A stretch of 24,426 bases of DNA, taken from the NCBI GenBank assembly GCA_023229045.1, contig JALOAB010000013.1, positions 1 through 24,426 of the forward strand. The letters are read 5' to 3'. The first letter of the stretch is position 1; each line of letters starts with the position of its first letter. A program made the position numbers and the translations under genes. Shown here piece after piece: positions 7,928 through 17,200 of this stretch. The notes below the pieces were generated by a model that saw nothing but the letters and a program-made list of their open reading frames with translations, was not told where the DNA came from and made no database searches. This stretch comes from Fidelibacterota bacterium (GTDB taxonomy: Bacteria; Fidelibacterota; UBA2242).

Positions 7928-8691
7928 GACAATTCCAATTCATTGGCATTGAAAACCGGTCCGTCCTGGCATACCAGACGTAACGGATGATCGGCTGGTT
8001 TGGCATGCGGAATTGCACAACCCTGACATATTCCAAGTCCGCAAGCCATTATTTTTTCAAGAGATAATTGCAAATCGAATTTGTGTTCACGCGCTAAACG
8101 CCAAAGCGCGCTTAGCATCGCATCCGGGCCACAGGCATAAACGCTGAAAGGACGCGAAATCGAGTCCAGCTTCTGTCTAAAGCAATCCACCACGTTGCCG
8201 CAATACCCTTGCGAGCCATCGTCAGTGGCAATGATCGTTTTACCTGACATTGAATTAAATAAAGGCAGTTGATTCCCGGATAGAGCGCCTATGAAATTAA
8301 TTATCGGATAGTTCAATTTTTCAAGGCGTGCATTCAGAAATAACAACGGCGCCAGTCCGATTCCGCCGGCAATTAATACTGACTGTTGATTGCGAATATC
8401 AAACTGATTTCCCAAAGCCCCTAAAACGCGAATATTTTGCCCTGATTGCCATTGACTCATTATTTCAGTCAGGCAACCGACTTTTTTATATAGAATCTTA
8501 ATCTTTTCGCCGTCAACACCGGCAATGCTGAAAGGACGCGGGAACAATTGTGTTTTACCCGGAAAATAGATATTGATAAACTGACCGGGTTCGACCGAAT
8601 TGCTTATTTCCGGAAAGGCAAACTCAAGCAGATAGACATCTGTACAGATCATTTGATTATTCAATACTGTAGTGTCTTTAAAGTACCTCAT
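7924..8691 (-). CDS. pyrK: Dihydroorotate dehydrogenase B, electron transfer subunit
   Basis: A 255-aa iron-sulfur flavoprotein that links PyrD to NAD+. It has a ferredoxin-reductase-type FAD domain with RPFSIA (52-57), an NAD-binding domain with IAGGIGLAPL (107-116) and YACGPDAML (185-193), and a C-terminal [2Fe-2S] site formed by Cys217, Cys222, Cys225 and Cys241 (MACGLGICQGC, then LVCQDGPVF). All four cluster ligands are present, so it should be functional. It overlaps the TPR lipoprotein gene by 4 bp at its start and pyrD by 4 bp at its end, indicating coupled translation. Confidence 0.96.
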   Translation of the reverse strand: MRYFKDTTVLNNQMICTDVYLLEFAFPEISNSVEPGQFINIYFPGKTQLFPRPFSIAGVDGEKIKILYKKVGCLTEIMSQWQSGQNIRVLGALGNQFDIRNQQSVLIAGGIGLAPLLFLNARLEKLNYPIINFIGALSGNQLPLFNSMSGKTIIATDDGSQGYCGNVVDCFRQKLDSISRPFSVYACGPDAMLSALWRLAREHKFDLQLSLEKIMACGLGICQGCAIPHAKPADHPLRLVCQDGPVFNANELELS

Positions 8692-10565
8692 TCAACCGCT
8701 TCCGATTCAGCTTGTACTTCTGTTTTCTCGGACTCTTGGTCCGCAGTCTGATCATCCTGAGCCAGGGCGTCTTCCAGGCTCTTGAGCTGATCATAATTGG
8801 CTTTTATCTTTGCGTAGAATTCACCCTGAGGATAGGTATCGAGGTAGTATTTATACCAGGTTAAAGAGTTTTGTAAATCAAAGAGTTTATGATGATAAAT
8901 ATAGGCAAGGTTCAGAACGCTTTTCTCGGCCGCATTGCAATCAGGATAATCCCGGCATAATTTTTCGAATAAAATCAAAGCCTGATACTGATCGACCTGA
9001 TCCAGTTTTTCGGCTTCAATTAATATACTATCGGCTTCAAATTCATGCGTGGACGCTACAACCTGACGTTTTTCAATTTCGGCTAAATATTGGGATTCGG
9101 GAAACGATTGTTTGAGTTCCGCCGTGTATTCAGCGGCTTTCTCCGGATCATTCAGATCCATGAAAATTTTATAGAGAGAATACAACGCTTTATCCTGCAT
9201 CTCATTGAACGGAATTTCCTGAACCACCCTTTCGAAGTAATAAACCGCGCTATCCGGTTGGTTGAAATTAAAGTAATAGATTTCCGCTATCTCATACAAG
9301 GAAGAATAATATTCCTTGAATACCACCAGGGTATCGATCGATTTCCTTTGAGCCGTATCTTTCTTCTCAAGCTCTTTTTTCAACTCTTCGGGATCCTGAG
9401 ACACCTCAATCTCGGTTTGCAGGGAATCGGTAGCGACAACCGGATTTAAATCGATCTCGGAAATAGTCTTAGCCAGGTTATCCAATCTGTTGCGAATTGT
9501 ATTAAAACGCTTTATTTCTGATGATCTGATCCTTGATTCAAAAGCCCGCAGGGTATTAGCTTCAATTCGGGTAACATTATCATATTCAGCGGCGGCCAGT
9601 ACATAATCATGAGTATTATTCATATATATTTCAGCCAGCTGATAACTGGCGTCGGCCTCAACCGGTTTTCCTTTATATTTTTCCGTAACCTGCTTGAGAC
9701 GCGAAATTGCGGATTCAATATCGTTTTGCGCCAGATAAATTAGCCCTAATTGCAGTTCCAGGTCGCCCCAGATTTTTTCATTAGCCTGATCGTTCAGTTT
9801 CTCGTTTATTAGTTCGATAGCCTCTTCATATTGCCCGGATTCGCGGTAAATTCTGGTCAGGAGAACCTGCATCTTATCGCGTAAAGCTAACGAAGGTGAA
9901 AACTGGTCGATTTTTTTAAGATTTTTGATGGCATCTTTCGGTTTGCTCCTCGCCAGGTCTATTTCAGCGACCCGGTATTGAGCCTCGGCGGCAATATCGT
10001 AACTCTTGCCGACATCGGTAGCTTTTTTATAATAAAATAAGGCTGAATCATAAGCCTGGTCACTAAAATACAAGCCGCCGATCGATGAATAGAGTTCCGC
10101 CAGCAGATACATATCATCCGTGCGGTTCATGATTTTCTTCCATTGGAAAAAGGCCAGTTCGCGCTCATCCAGATTCCATAAAATACGGCCATACCAGACC
10201 ATTGCCTCGTCATATAATTCACTGGATGAAAATTTATGGGCAAACTCTTCAAATACTTGGCGAGCCATTCGGTAATCGCCTTTATAATAGTATGACCTCG
10301 CAATGATAAAATAGGAATCATCGAGCCAGCGACTATCCGGATATTGATTGATAACCTTATTGGCTTTTTCGATAGCCGTATCGAATTTCTTCCTTAATGC
10401 CACGCTGATTTTTCCGTCGGACAGGGCGTTGAATTCTTTCTCGCCTTGCAGAAAATACTGGTTAGCGTTGTAAAAGGTATTGTAGTAAGCACAACTTCCC
10501 AATATGGATACTACCCCGACCATAAACAGGATTTTGACAGACCTGGCTTTAGCAATAATACTCAT
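8688..10565 (-). CDS. TPR-repeat outer-membrane-type lipoprotein
   Basis: A 625-aa exported lipoprotein. The signal peptide ends in a good lipobox, SILGSC, with Cys25 as the lipidated residue, then AYYNTFYNA. A Cys-x-YYNTFYNA start is, to my knowledge, typical of TPR lipoproteins in FCB phyla. The rest is almost wholly helical tetratricopeptide repeats, for example YPDSRWLDDSYFIIARSYY (55-73), AEAQYRVAEIDLARS and ADASYQLAEIYM. One break at about 365-410 is low-complexity, rich in Glu and Lys. The tail, after about 600, is acidic (Glu/Asp/Gln/Ala). Such proteins act as scaffolds in envelope assembly (BamD-like roles) or in secretion; the partner here is unknown. It lies 29 bp after the sirtuin gene and overlaps pyrK by 4 bp. 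Confidence 0.82.
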   Translation of the reverse strand: MSIIAKARSVKILFMVGVVSILGSCAYYNTFYNANQYFLQGEKEFNALSDGKISVALRKKFDTAIEKANKVINQYPDSRWLDDSYFIIARSYYYKGDYRMARQVFEEFAHKFSSSELYDEAMVWYGRILWNLDERELAFFQWKKIMNRTDDMYLLAELYSSIGGLYFSDQAYDSALFYYKKATDVGKSYDIAAEAQYRVAEIDLARSKPKDAIKNLKKIDQFSPSLALRDKMQVLLTRIYRESGQYEEAIELINEKLNDQANEKIWGDLELQLGLIYLAQNDIESAISRLKQVTEKYKGKPVEADASYQLAEIYMNNTHDYVLAAAEYDNVTRIEANTLRAFESRIRSSEIKRFNTIRNRLDNLAKTISEIDLNPVVATDSLQTEIEVSQDPEELKKELEKKDTAQRKSIDTLVVFKEYYSSLYEIAEIYYFNFNQPDSAVYYFERVVQEIPFNEMQDKALYSLYKIFMDLNDPEKAAEYTAELKQSFPESQYLAEIEKRQVVASTHEFEADSILIEAEKLDQVDQYQALILFEKLCRDYPDCNAAEKSVLNLAYIYHHKLFDLQNSLTWYKYYLDTYPQGEFYAKIKANYDQLKSLEDALAQDDQTADQESEKTEVQAESEAVE

Positions 10566-10594
10566 TTTTATTCTCTGTCAAACTATATTTGATA

Positions 10595-11362
10595 TCAAAC
10601 GTTCGCTAGTAGTGACTGATACTCCCGGTTAAACTGGGGCAGAATTTTATCAGCCGCGCCTTCCAGAAACAGGTCGGCGTGCGGCGTTAAAACCGTTTTA
10701 ACGATGTTAATTTCAATTAAATAGGCGCCCTGCTCTTTGGCAATCATCGGTAAATCAGCCGCAGGTCTGACTTGCGCTGAAGTACCGATCGCCAGAAACA
10801 CTTCAGCCTGCATGGAAGCTTTATAAGCTCGTTCATAGGCGGCGACGGGCAGAGATTCCCCGAACCAGACGACATTCGGACGGACAATGCCGCCGCAAAA
10901 ACAACGCGGTACGTGATTAGATGACCGATTATAGATTTGAGCAAATTCAGCCACAGAATACTGCCGGTTACAACGGGTACAGTAATTCTGCATAATCGTA
11001 CCGTGTAATTCAATCACATCCTGACTGCCGGCTCTTTGATGCAGTCCGTCAATATTCTGGGTAATCAAGGTAAATTCCGCAACTAATTTCTCCAGCTCCA
11101 CCAGTGTGGTGTGGGCGGCATTCGGTTGACAGACTTCGATAATATCACGCCGATGTTTATACCATTCACTGACAACGGCAGTATTGCGGTAAAAGCCTTC
11201 AAAACTAGCCAATTCCTGCGGCGCCAATTTAGTCCAGAGTCCGTTTTCACCGCGGAAGGTCGGAATGCCACTCGCGGCCGAAATTCCGGCTCCCGTTAGA
11301 ACAACTACCCGCTTGGCTTGCCCTAACCGTTGTTTGGTAACATCACTTATAAGTAAATCCAT
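10595..11362 (-). CDS. cobB: NAD-dependent protein deacylase (sirtuin, SIRT5/CobB type)
   Basis: A 255-aa sirtuin that removes acyl groups from lysine using NAD+. It shows GAGISAASGIPTFRG (24-38), TQNIDGLHQRAG (101-112), the catalytic His120 in ELHG, a structural zinc site (Cys128, Cys131, Cys154, Cys156), and VRPNVVWFGE (160-169). Tyr68 and Arg71 in EWYKHRR match the Tyr-x-x-Arg pair that binds succinyl or malonyl groups in class III sirtuins. A desuccinylase or demalonylase activity is therefore likely beside deacetylation (inference). It is cotranscribed, from its position, between glgP (59 bp upstream) and the TPR lipoprotein gene. Confidence 0.94.
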   Translation of the reverse strand: MDLLISDVTKQRLGQAKRVVVLTGAGISAASGIPTFRGENGLWTKLAPQELASFEGFYRNTAVVSEWYKHRRDIIEVCQPNAAHTTLVELEKLVAEFTLITQNIDGLHQRAGSQDVIELHGTIMQNYCTRCNRQYSVAEFAQIYNRSSNHVPRCFCGGIVRPNVVWFGESLPVAAYERAYKASMQAEVFLAIGTSAQVRPAADLPMIAKEQGAYLIEINIVKTVLTPHADLFLEGAADKILPQFNREYQSLLANV

Positions 11363-11421
11363 TAACGATTATCTGGTATTTTATAGCAATTAATGCCCAT
11401 TCGACCGGAATTTATATCCAA

Positions 11422-13983
11422 TTATTCATCAAACCAATGAATTAATCCATCTTCAAAAGGATGCGCCATCGCCGAATGTTTGGGTATGATCCGGATCGTA
11501 TATCCATTTAATCCGCTTTCCCAATGATTGATTTCGCCGACGTAGATATTTTTTTTGGAATCGATACTTTTTTCGAATTTCATGGAAGCGAATCGACCGT
11601 CCATAATCGAACCGTCGGCATTGACCCGACCGTAGTAAACCTGCACATCGACATCTTCGACCTGCAAACCATCCAAATATATCTCAGCCTGAATTTTGAG
11701 TTGACTATTTACCGATAAATCTTCGACAGGACCGGCTGAAACCTTAAGAAAACGAACCGAATCCCAGTTGTCGCGCATTTTTTCTTTCCAGTGCGCCAGC
11801 TCTTTAGCGATAGCATAATCGTCTTTCAGCAACATATCAGCTCTGACCGCGGCGGGATAGTAAATCCGATCAGTGTACTCGCTTAACATGCGGTTCGAGT
11901 TATATTGCGGACAGATAGCTTTCAAGGAAGCTTTCATCATCGCAATCCAATTGCGCGGCAGATCATCACTATCGCGATCGAAAAAGGCCGGGATGATTTC
12001 ATTTTCTAAAACTTTGTAGATAATATTAGCTTCCTGATGATCCCAGTAATCTTCATCGTCATAGGTGTCGCGGGTGCCGATTGCCCAGCCAATGCCCGGG
12101 CGATAGATTTCATCCCACCAGCCATCAATTGTACTGAAATGCAACCCCCCATTCGCGACGGCTTTCATTCCGCTGGTGCCACAGGCTTCCAACCCGCGGC
12201 GCGGATTATTCAGCCACAAGTCACAACCCTGTACCATATAACGGGCGATATTCATATCATAATTTTCCAGAAAGGTAACACGCTGATAAAAGGGTTCTTC
12301 ATGTGATAGTCTCAAAATCCGGCGAATAACCTGTTTGCCTTCTTCATCGTGCGGATGGGCTTTTCCGGCGACAATAATCTGAACCGGATATTTTTTATTA
12401 GTTAATATTTTTGCCAATCGTTCGGGATCGCTGAAAATCAGATAGGCGCGTTTGTAGGAAGCAAATCGCCGTGCGAAACCGATCGTCAGAGCATCGGTGC
12501 TCAGGATACTTTTTACGCGTGAAATCATGTGTTGCGGTTTGCCAAGAGCAACATACTGACGACTTAATTCCCGGCGCGCGTAAGCGACCAGGCGTTCCCG
12601 GCGACGTTCATGGGTGCGCCATAGTTCGCCATCCGGTATTTTATCGACTTTATTCCAAATTGTGGCATTATTTGGTTCGCGATGCCAGTCCGGCCCGAGG
12701 TAGCGGTCGTATAATTCCGACAGTTCTTGAGAAACCCACGAGGAATGATGAGTGCCATTCGTAACCGAGTCGATTGGAATTTCCTGAGTCAGAACATCCG
12801 GCCACAGGGATTTCCACATTTCCTGGGCTACCTGACTGTGCAGTTTGCTGACGGCGTTGATTTTACTGCTCAGATTAATGGCCAGAATTGCCATCGAAAA
12901 ATGCTCGGCATTGTTGTCCGGATCGTTACGACCGAGAGCCAGCAATTCATCCATATCAATACCGACATCCTGACAATATTGATCAAAGTAGCGCCGGATC
13001 AAATCCGGATCGAATAAATCAATTCCGGCTTGAACCGGTGTATGAGTCGTGAAGACCGAAGTAGATTTGATAATCTCAAGAGCTTCGTAGAATGTCAAAC
13101 CGCTATTCTTGACGACACTGCGGATCCGTTCCAGACCCGAGAACGCCGAGTGTCCTTCATTCAAATGGCAAATAAATGGTGGTGTATTGAGTAATTTCAA
13201 AGCCTGAAAGCCGCCCATTCCCAGGATGATCTCCTGCTGGATTCTGGTTTCGGCATCGCCGCCATATAATTCGGCGGTTATATTCTTATCAGCCTCCGAG
13301 TTTTCGGCAATATTGGTATCGAGCAGGTAGAGTGGAATCCTACCGACCTGCGCCTTCCAGATCCGGACGTTGACCGTGCGCCCGGGGAACGGAAGCTTGA
13401 CCAATAATTGCTTCCCTTTATCATTTTTAATCAGGGTCAGCGGTGAATTATAAAAATCATTAACCGGATACTCCTCTTCCTGGTAATCATCGACGTTGAA
13501 TACCTGTTGAAAGTATCCATATTGATACGACAATCCAACGGCAAATAGCGGAATCCCGAGTTCCGAGGCTGACTTCAGGTGATCACCGGCTAAGATTCCA
13601 AGACCACCCGAATAGACTGCCAGACATTCGGTAATGCCGTATTCCATTGAAAAATAAGCAATATTCAGGTTTGAATCATACTTCTTGTTTTTTTCAAACC
13701 AGGTCTGGGATTTCATCGATCGGGTAAATTTATCATAAACCTGATGCAGTTGATAAATATAACTGTCGTCCTGAGCGCGGGCTTCCAGAACATCCTGTTC
13801 GATTCGATTTAATAATGCAACCGGATTGTGACGGGTTTCTTCCCACAGATCCATATCGAGTCGGCTAAACAGATCGCGGGCGTCTGCGTTCCAGGTCCAC
13901 CACAGGTTATATGCCAGATCACGGAGAACCTCCAGTTTCTTAGGAAGAATCGGCGTGACGGTGAAAGATTGGATAGGCTTCAT
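11422..13983 (-). CDS. glgP: Alpha-glucan phosphorylase (GT35, DUF3417-containing form)
   Basis: An 853-aa enzyme that releases glucose 1-phosphate from glycogen or maltodextrins. It starts with the DUF3417 region (about 10-105, LAYNLWWTWNADARDLF) that marks the archaeal/bacterial short-form phosphorylases (TIGR02094 type). The GT35 core follows: IAYFSMEYGITECLAVYSGG (108-127), LNEGHSAF (274-281), FTTHTPVQAG (311-320), VTNGTHHSSW (407-416) and RRFASYKRA (505-513). The pyridoxal phosphate motif is GTSGMKAVANGG, with the Schiff-base Lys607, and ends in DGWWDE. A beta domain lies at about 770-850. The ATG follows AAGGAG. This is the first gene of the eight-gene minus-strand run, so a promoter is expected in 13984-14144, though I see no convincing one. 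Confidence 0.95.
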   Translation of the reverse strand: MKPIQSFTVTPILPKKLEVLRDLAYNLWWTWNADARDLFSRLDMDLWEETRHNPVALLNRIEQDVLEARAQDDSYIYQLHQVYDKFTRSMKSQTWFEKNKKYDSNLNIAYFSMEYGITECLAVYSGGLGILAGDHLKSASELGIPLFAVGLSYQYGYFQQVFNVDDYQEEEYPVNDFYNSPLTLIKNDKGKQLLVKLPFPGRTVNVRIWKAQVGRIPLYLLDTNIAENSEADKNITAELYGGDAETRIQQEIILGMGGFQALKLLNTPPFICHLNEGHSAFSGLERIRSVVKNSGLTFYEALEIIKSTSVFTTHTPVQAGIDLFDPDLIRRYFDQYCQDVGIDMDELLALGRNDPDNNAEHFSMAILAINLSSKINAVSKLHSQVAQEMWKSLWPDVLTQEIPIDSVTNGTHHSSWVSQELSELYDRYLGPDWHREPNNATIWNKVDKIPDGELWRTHERRRERLVAYARRELSRQYVALGKPQHMISRVKSILSTDALTIGFARRFASYKRAYLIFSDPERLAKILTNKKYPVQIIVAGKAHPHDEEGKQVIRRILRLSHEEPFYQRVTFLENYDMNIARYMVQGCDLWLNNPRRGLEACGTSGMKAVANGGLHFSTIDGWWDEIYRPGIGWAIGTRDTYDDEDYWDHQEANIIYKVLENEIIPAFFDRDSDDLPRNWIAMMKASLKAICPQYNSNRMLSEYTDRIYYPAAVRADMLLKDDYAIAKELAHWKEKMRDNWDSVRFLKVSAGPVEDLSVNSQLKIQAEIYLDGLQVEDVDVQVYYGRVNADGSIMDGRFASMKFEKSIDSKKNIYVGEINHWESGLNGYTIRIIPKHSAMAHPFEDGLIHWFDE

Positions 13984-14144
13984 TAATCTCCTTGATGTAA
14001 AAAATCAGTGCTAAACTTAATCATTAGCCGTTTTTCCTACAAATAATTGCCTGAATACTTCTATAGCAAATGATTTTCGACTGCGAATCCGTTAAATCGA
14101 TTAGTTTGTCGAATTGCCCATACTTTATTTATATTTGCGCCGCG

Positions 14145-14810
14145 ATGCGAAAATCAATGATCAAATCTATTCTCTTCGATCTGGATGGCACGTTGGTCGA
14201 TTCCGCCGAGGATATTCTGTACGCTATAAATTTCGCACTGGCTAATTATAATCTGAAGGCGATTAGTTACGATCAGTGCAAAGCTTATCTCGGCGACGGC
14301 ATCGAAGACCTGCTCCGGCGCGCGATCGCTAACACCATCGACGAGCCGATCGATGCACAATTACTATCGAACGTAATGGCTAATTATAAAGAAACTTACG
14401 CCAATCATTTAGCGGATCGCACGCATCTTTACCCCGGCGTGCAGGAAACCTTGGATAAATTACAGGGATACGAATTGGCGGTCATCTCCAATAAATCGCA
14501 CCGGTTCTGTGTCAATATTCTCGGGAAACTGGGAGTGTCGAATTACTTTCGGTTTATCATCGGCGGCGACTCGCTTCCGTTCCGCAAACCCGATCCCGGA
14601 CAGATTGTTTATGTCAGGCAACAGTTAAACTTGCGATCTTCCGAAATTTTATTGGTGGGCGACAGTGAAAATGATATTCTGGCTGGGCATGCCGGCGGTG
14701 TACCGGTTGTCGCTGTTAAATATGGTTATAGGAACTCAGAAGTTCTGAGCCGTTATCAACCAGAATATATGATCGACTGTTTCCCGGAACTGCTTAAAAT
14801 TCTCGCTTAA
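14145..14810 (+). CDS. gph: HAD-family phosphatase, phosphoglycolate phosphatase type
   Basis: A 221-aa haloacid-dehalogenase-fold phosphatase. Motif I is FDLDGTLVDS with nucleophile Asp12 and acid Asp14. A helical cap follows, then VISNKSHR (motif II), FRKPDPGQ (motif III) and VGDSENDILAGHAGG (motif IV). It probably hydrolyses 2-phosphoglycolate or a similar small phosphate ester. The frame stays open to an ATG at 14070, but those 25 extra residues are not part of the fold, so I use the ATG at 14145. The ATG at 14157 is equally possible, and none of the three has a clear ribosome site. It is the only plus-strand gene in this part, divergent from glgP and convergent with alr, whose stop is 7 bp away. 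Confidence 0.88.
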   Translation: MRKSMIKSILFDLDGTLVDSAEDILYAINFALANYNLKAISYDQCKAYLGDGIEDLLRRAIANTIDEPIDAQLLSNVMANYKETYANHLADRTHLYPGVQETLDKLQGYELAVISNKSHRFCVNILGKLGVSNYFRFIIGGDSLPFRKPDPGQIVYVRQQLNLRSSEILLVGDSENDILAGHAGGVPVVAVKYGYRNSEVLSRYQPEYMIDCFPELLKILA

Positions 14811-14817
14811 ACGGATT

Positions 14818-15939
14818 TTAATTATCGATATAAATGCGTGGAATGCGAGGCGCCACCGCACAGCAAAGTTCATAAATTAGCACGCCAGCCTTGGCCGCAA
14901 TCCGGGTGGCTTGAATTGTACCGCCCGGTGAATTGCCCCAGATCAATACATCGTCGCCGGATTTGACATCGGCTTCGCCAACCTCGACCATCAGCTGGTC
15001 CATCGTGACGGCTCCAACCATCGGGTAGAGCTGACCTTCGATCATGACCTGCCCTTTATTAGTAAAAGCCCGTGGCAAGCCGTCAGCGTAACCAATATTC
15101 AGCACCGCAATCCGGGTTGCTTTTTTTGTAATATAATAACGTCCATAGCTGATACTGGCTCCTGCCGGCACCTCCCGAATCTGGGCAACCTTTGTTTTTA
15201 AACTCATCACCTGCCTCAGCGCAATCGATTCACTGGTATCGGTTGACGGATAATTGCCGTAAAGGGTGATACCGGGTCGGACAAGGTCAAAATAAGTCTC
15301 CGGCAAATCCAGCACCGCGCCGCTGTTGGCGGCATGAATCAAGGGCTCCGTGATGCCCGCCTTACGCAATTGTTCAATGACAGTTTTAAAGCGCCCTAAT
15401 TGTTCGTGGGTGTAGGTTTTGTCGCGGCTATCGGCAGTCGCGAAATGGGTACAAATACCTTCGATATGGATGTTTTTCAATTTTAACGCGGCTTTGATGA
15501 GTTCAAAAGCCCGCTCGCAGGGCAGTCCGACGCGTCCCATTCCGGTATCGACTTTGACATGCACGCTGGCGGTTTTCTGCAGATAAGTCGCCAGACGATC
15601 GATGGTTGCGAAATCCTCCTCGCGGGTAACCGTGACCCGGATGTTTTGAGCAATTGCGCAGGAAATTTCCTCATTGTAAAGCGTGCCGAAGATCAGGATT
15701 TTTCCGGTGATTCCGGCTTGCACCAGTTCCATCGCTTCGCAGAGCCGCGCGACGGCAAAGTATTTGACGCCTTCCTGCTGGAGGGCATGCGCTATCGGCA
15801 CGGCGCCGTGACCATAGGCATTGGCTTTGACGACCGCCATGACTTCCGCCGGAGCCACTTTTTTTTTGATATTGTGATAATTATATCTCAGGTTGGTCAG
15901 ATCTATTTCAGCTACTGTGATATTTTGGGGATAATGCAT
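14818..15939 (-). CDS. alr: Alanine racemase
   Basis: A 373-aa fold-type III PLP enzyme that converts L-alanine to D-alanine for peptidoglycan. The PLP lysine is Lys38 in VVKANAYGHG. The second catalytic residue, Tyr265, is in ISYGRYY, as in characterised racemases. Also present are the GMGRVG loop (133-138), the SGAVL segment (206-210), RPGITLYG (221-228) and the C-terminal GYADGLPR and GAVTMDQ. Length is normal and all key residues are intact. It lies 48 bp downstream of the deoxyribosyltransferase-like gene and is the last gene of the polA run. Confidence 0.96.
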   Translation of the reverse strand: MHYPQNITVAEIDLTNLRYNYHNIKKKVAPAEVMAVVKANAYGHGAVPIAHALQQEGVKYFAVARLCEAMELVQAGITGKILIFGTLYNEEISCAIAQNIRVTVTREEDFATIDRLATYLQKTASVHVKVDTGMGRVGLPCERAFELIKAALKLKNIHIEGICTHFATADSRDKTYTHEQLGRFKTVIEQLRKAGITEPLIHAANSGAVLDLPETYFDLVRPGITLYGNYPSTDTSESIALRQVMSLKTKVAQIREVPAGASISYGRYYITKKATRIAVLNIGYADGLPRAFTNKGQVMIEGQLYPMVGAVTMDQLMVEVGEADVKSGDDVLIWGNSPGGTIQATRIAAKAGVLIYELCCAVAPRIPRIYIDN

Positions 15940-15987
15940 TTTGTAGGTCCATTTTCCTTTATTAAATGTTGAATTTCTGCCGTTTAC

Positions 15988-16452
15988 TCAATTGCCAAAT
16001 TTTTCGCGTAAAAACTTCTGAAGGTCTGCGAAGGAATGAAATATCTCGCTGGTACAGCCCAGAATCCAGCCGCTGATTTCGGATAATGTATATTCGGTTA
16101 CCATGTAAATCGGAATATTGCGTGAAAAAGCATAGGTGACCTCGCCGTAAGTCCCGCCGCCCATTACCGCGTATTTATCCCAATTGCAAATGACATAATC
16201 GATCTCGGTTGCCAGAGAATGCAAATCGCCGCGGATCAATTTCCTGACGATCCGGCGAAAACGTTCCGGCTCAGTAGTTTTATATTGCCGAAAACTGCCC
16301 AACTCTTCCGGCGTCAGATAATTAGCTTCCTCAACCAGCGGATTATAGCAGGTGTGACCGAATTCACGCTTGATGAATTCCGCCATTTCAGTCCGCCAGG
16401 CTTCCCCACGATCCGGCGCGTGTTCGATGGCTCCGGCCAGGTAAGCCTTCAT
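15988..16452 (-). CDS. Nucleoside 2-deoxyribosyltransferase-like protein
   Basis: A 154-aa cytosolic protein resembling the nucleoside 2-deoxyribosyltransferase fold. It has YLAGAIE (4-10) with a following G-x-x-W (16-19), an acidic RGDLHSLATEIDYVICNWD (74-92) and GGTYGEVTYA (99-108), where Glu104 is the expected nucleophile. Family enzymes exchange bases on deoxynucleosides, or hydrolyse nucleotides (Rcl/DNPH1 type), in salvage or nucleotide-pool cleaning. The first 3 residues overlap the permease gene by 4 bp, so the two are translationally linked. Function by homology is good at fold level and weak at substrate level. Confidence 0.78.
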   Translation of the reverse strand: MKAYLAGAIEHAPDRGEAWRTEMAEFIKREFGHTCYNPLVEEANYLTPEELGSFRQYKTTEPERFRRIVRKLIRGDLHSLATEIDYVICNWDKYAVMGGGTYGEVTYAFSRNIPIYMVTEYTLSEISGWILGCTSEIFHSFADLQKFLREKFGN

Positions 16453-17195
16453 CTTTGTAATTTCCTTTTGAAAAAGTAAAGAGCGCCGATAAACAGAAAT
16501 ATATTCAGCCCCAGCAGATATAAAATATTCAGGATGTTAAAAGGCTGTTTCAGCAGAATACTGCGACCGCCTTCAATCAATACCGTCGACGGAAACGCCA
16601 TCAAAATATGGCGCAGGTATCCCTCGTAATAATGAGTTGGAATTATCATCCCGGACATCAGGAAAAGCGGCAGGATTATGAGAAAAATCCAATAAAACTG
16701 AGTGCGCTGATCGCGGCCCATTCCAATCACTATACCAACCTGAATAAAAAAGATAAGCGCCAATAAGGCATAAGCCCAAAAAATAAGTAGTTGCTCGAAT
16801 CCCTGAAAATATCGCGCCAATGCCGCCAAAACCAATGACGATACGATCAGGTGAATGATTAGAACAACCAGCGAACGCGCTAAAAATCCAATATAAACGC
16901 GCGAAATAGGCGTCCCAGCCAAACGCTGATAATCGCCGCGACTATCTTTAAAATAGCGGAAAACGTAATTACTGGTCAATCCTACCGCCAGCATGGCATT
17001 CAACCACCCAATAATAGAAGAAAACATGAATTTGTCCAGGTTGATATAATCTATTCGTGGCAGGATTTTATTCAGACTGTATACAAAGACCAGATACATT
17101 AAGCCAGTCCCGATGATATTAAAAATTATTCCCAGGACAATTTTCCCGGAGTTAAACCTGAATTCGTTTTTTATCATAAGGTTGCTAAGAGACAT
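16449..17195 (-). CDS. ABC-2 type transporter permease
   Basis: A 248-aa membrane protein with six predicted transmembrane segments. After the second pair comes a cytosolic coupling stretch, RLAGTPISRVYIGFLARS (91-108). A late SGMIIPTHYYEG with FPSTVLIEGGRSILL (about 180-215) is the typical re-entrant region before the last helix of ABC-2 exporters. It should pair with the ATPase encoded 5 bp upstream. Its ribosome site GAGGAG lies inside the last Glu codons of the ATPase gene, 8 nt before the ATG, suggesting balanced coupled translation. The substrate is unknown. Confidence 0.88.
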   Translation of the reverse strand: MSLSNLMIKNEFRFNSGKIVLGIIFNIIGTGLMYLVFVYSLNKILPRIDYINLDKFMFSSIIGWLNAMLAVGLTSNYVFRYFKDSRGDYQRLAGTPISRVYIGFLARSLVVLIIHLIVSSLVLAALARYFQGFEQLLIFWAYALLALIFFIQVGIVIGMGRDQRTQFYWIFLIILPLFLMSGMIIPTHYYEGYLRHILMAFPSTVLIEGGRSILLKQPFNILNILYLLGLNIFLFIGALYFFKRKLQR

Positions 17196-17200
17196 AAATT

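Noticed and set aside
10127..10321. Open frames opposite or within the TPR, glgP and polA genes
   Set aside because: All are shadows of long genes with clear domain content and intact motifs in the main frame.
14070..14144. N-terminal extension of the HAD phosphatase to the ATG at 14070
   Set aside because: The added residues precede the first strand of the fold, have no family likeness, and there is no ribosome site at that ATG.
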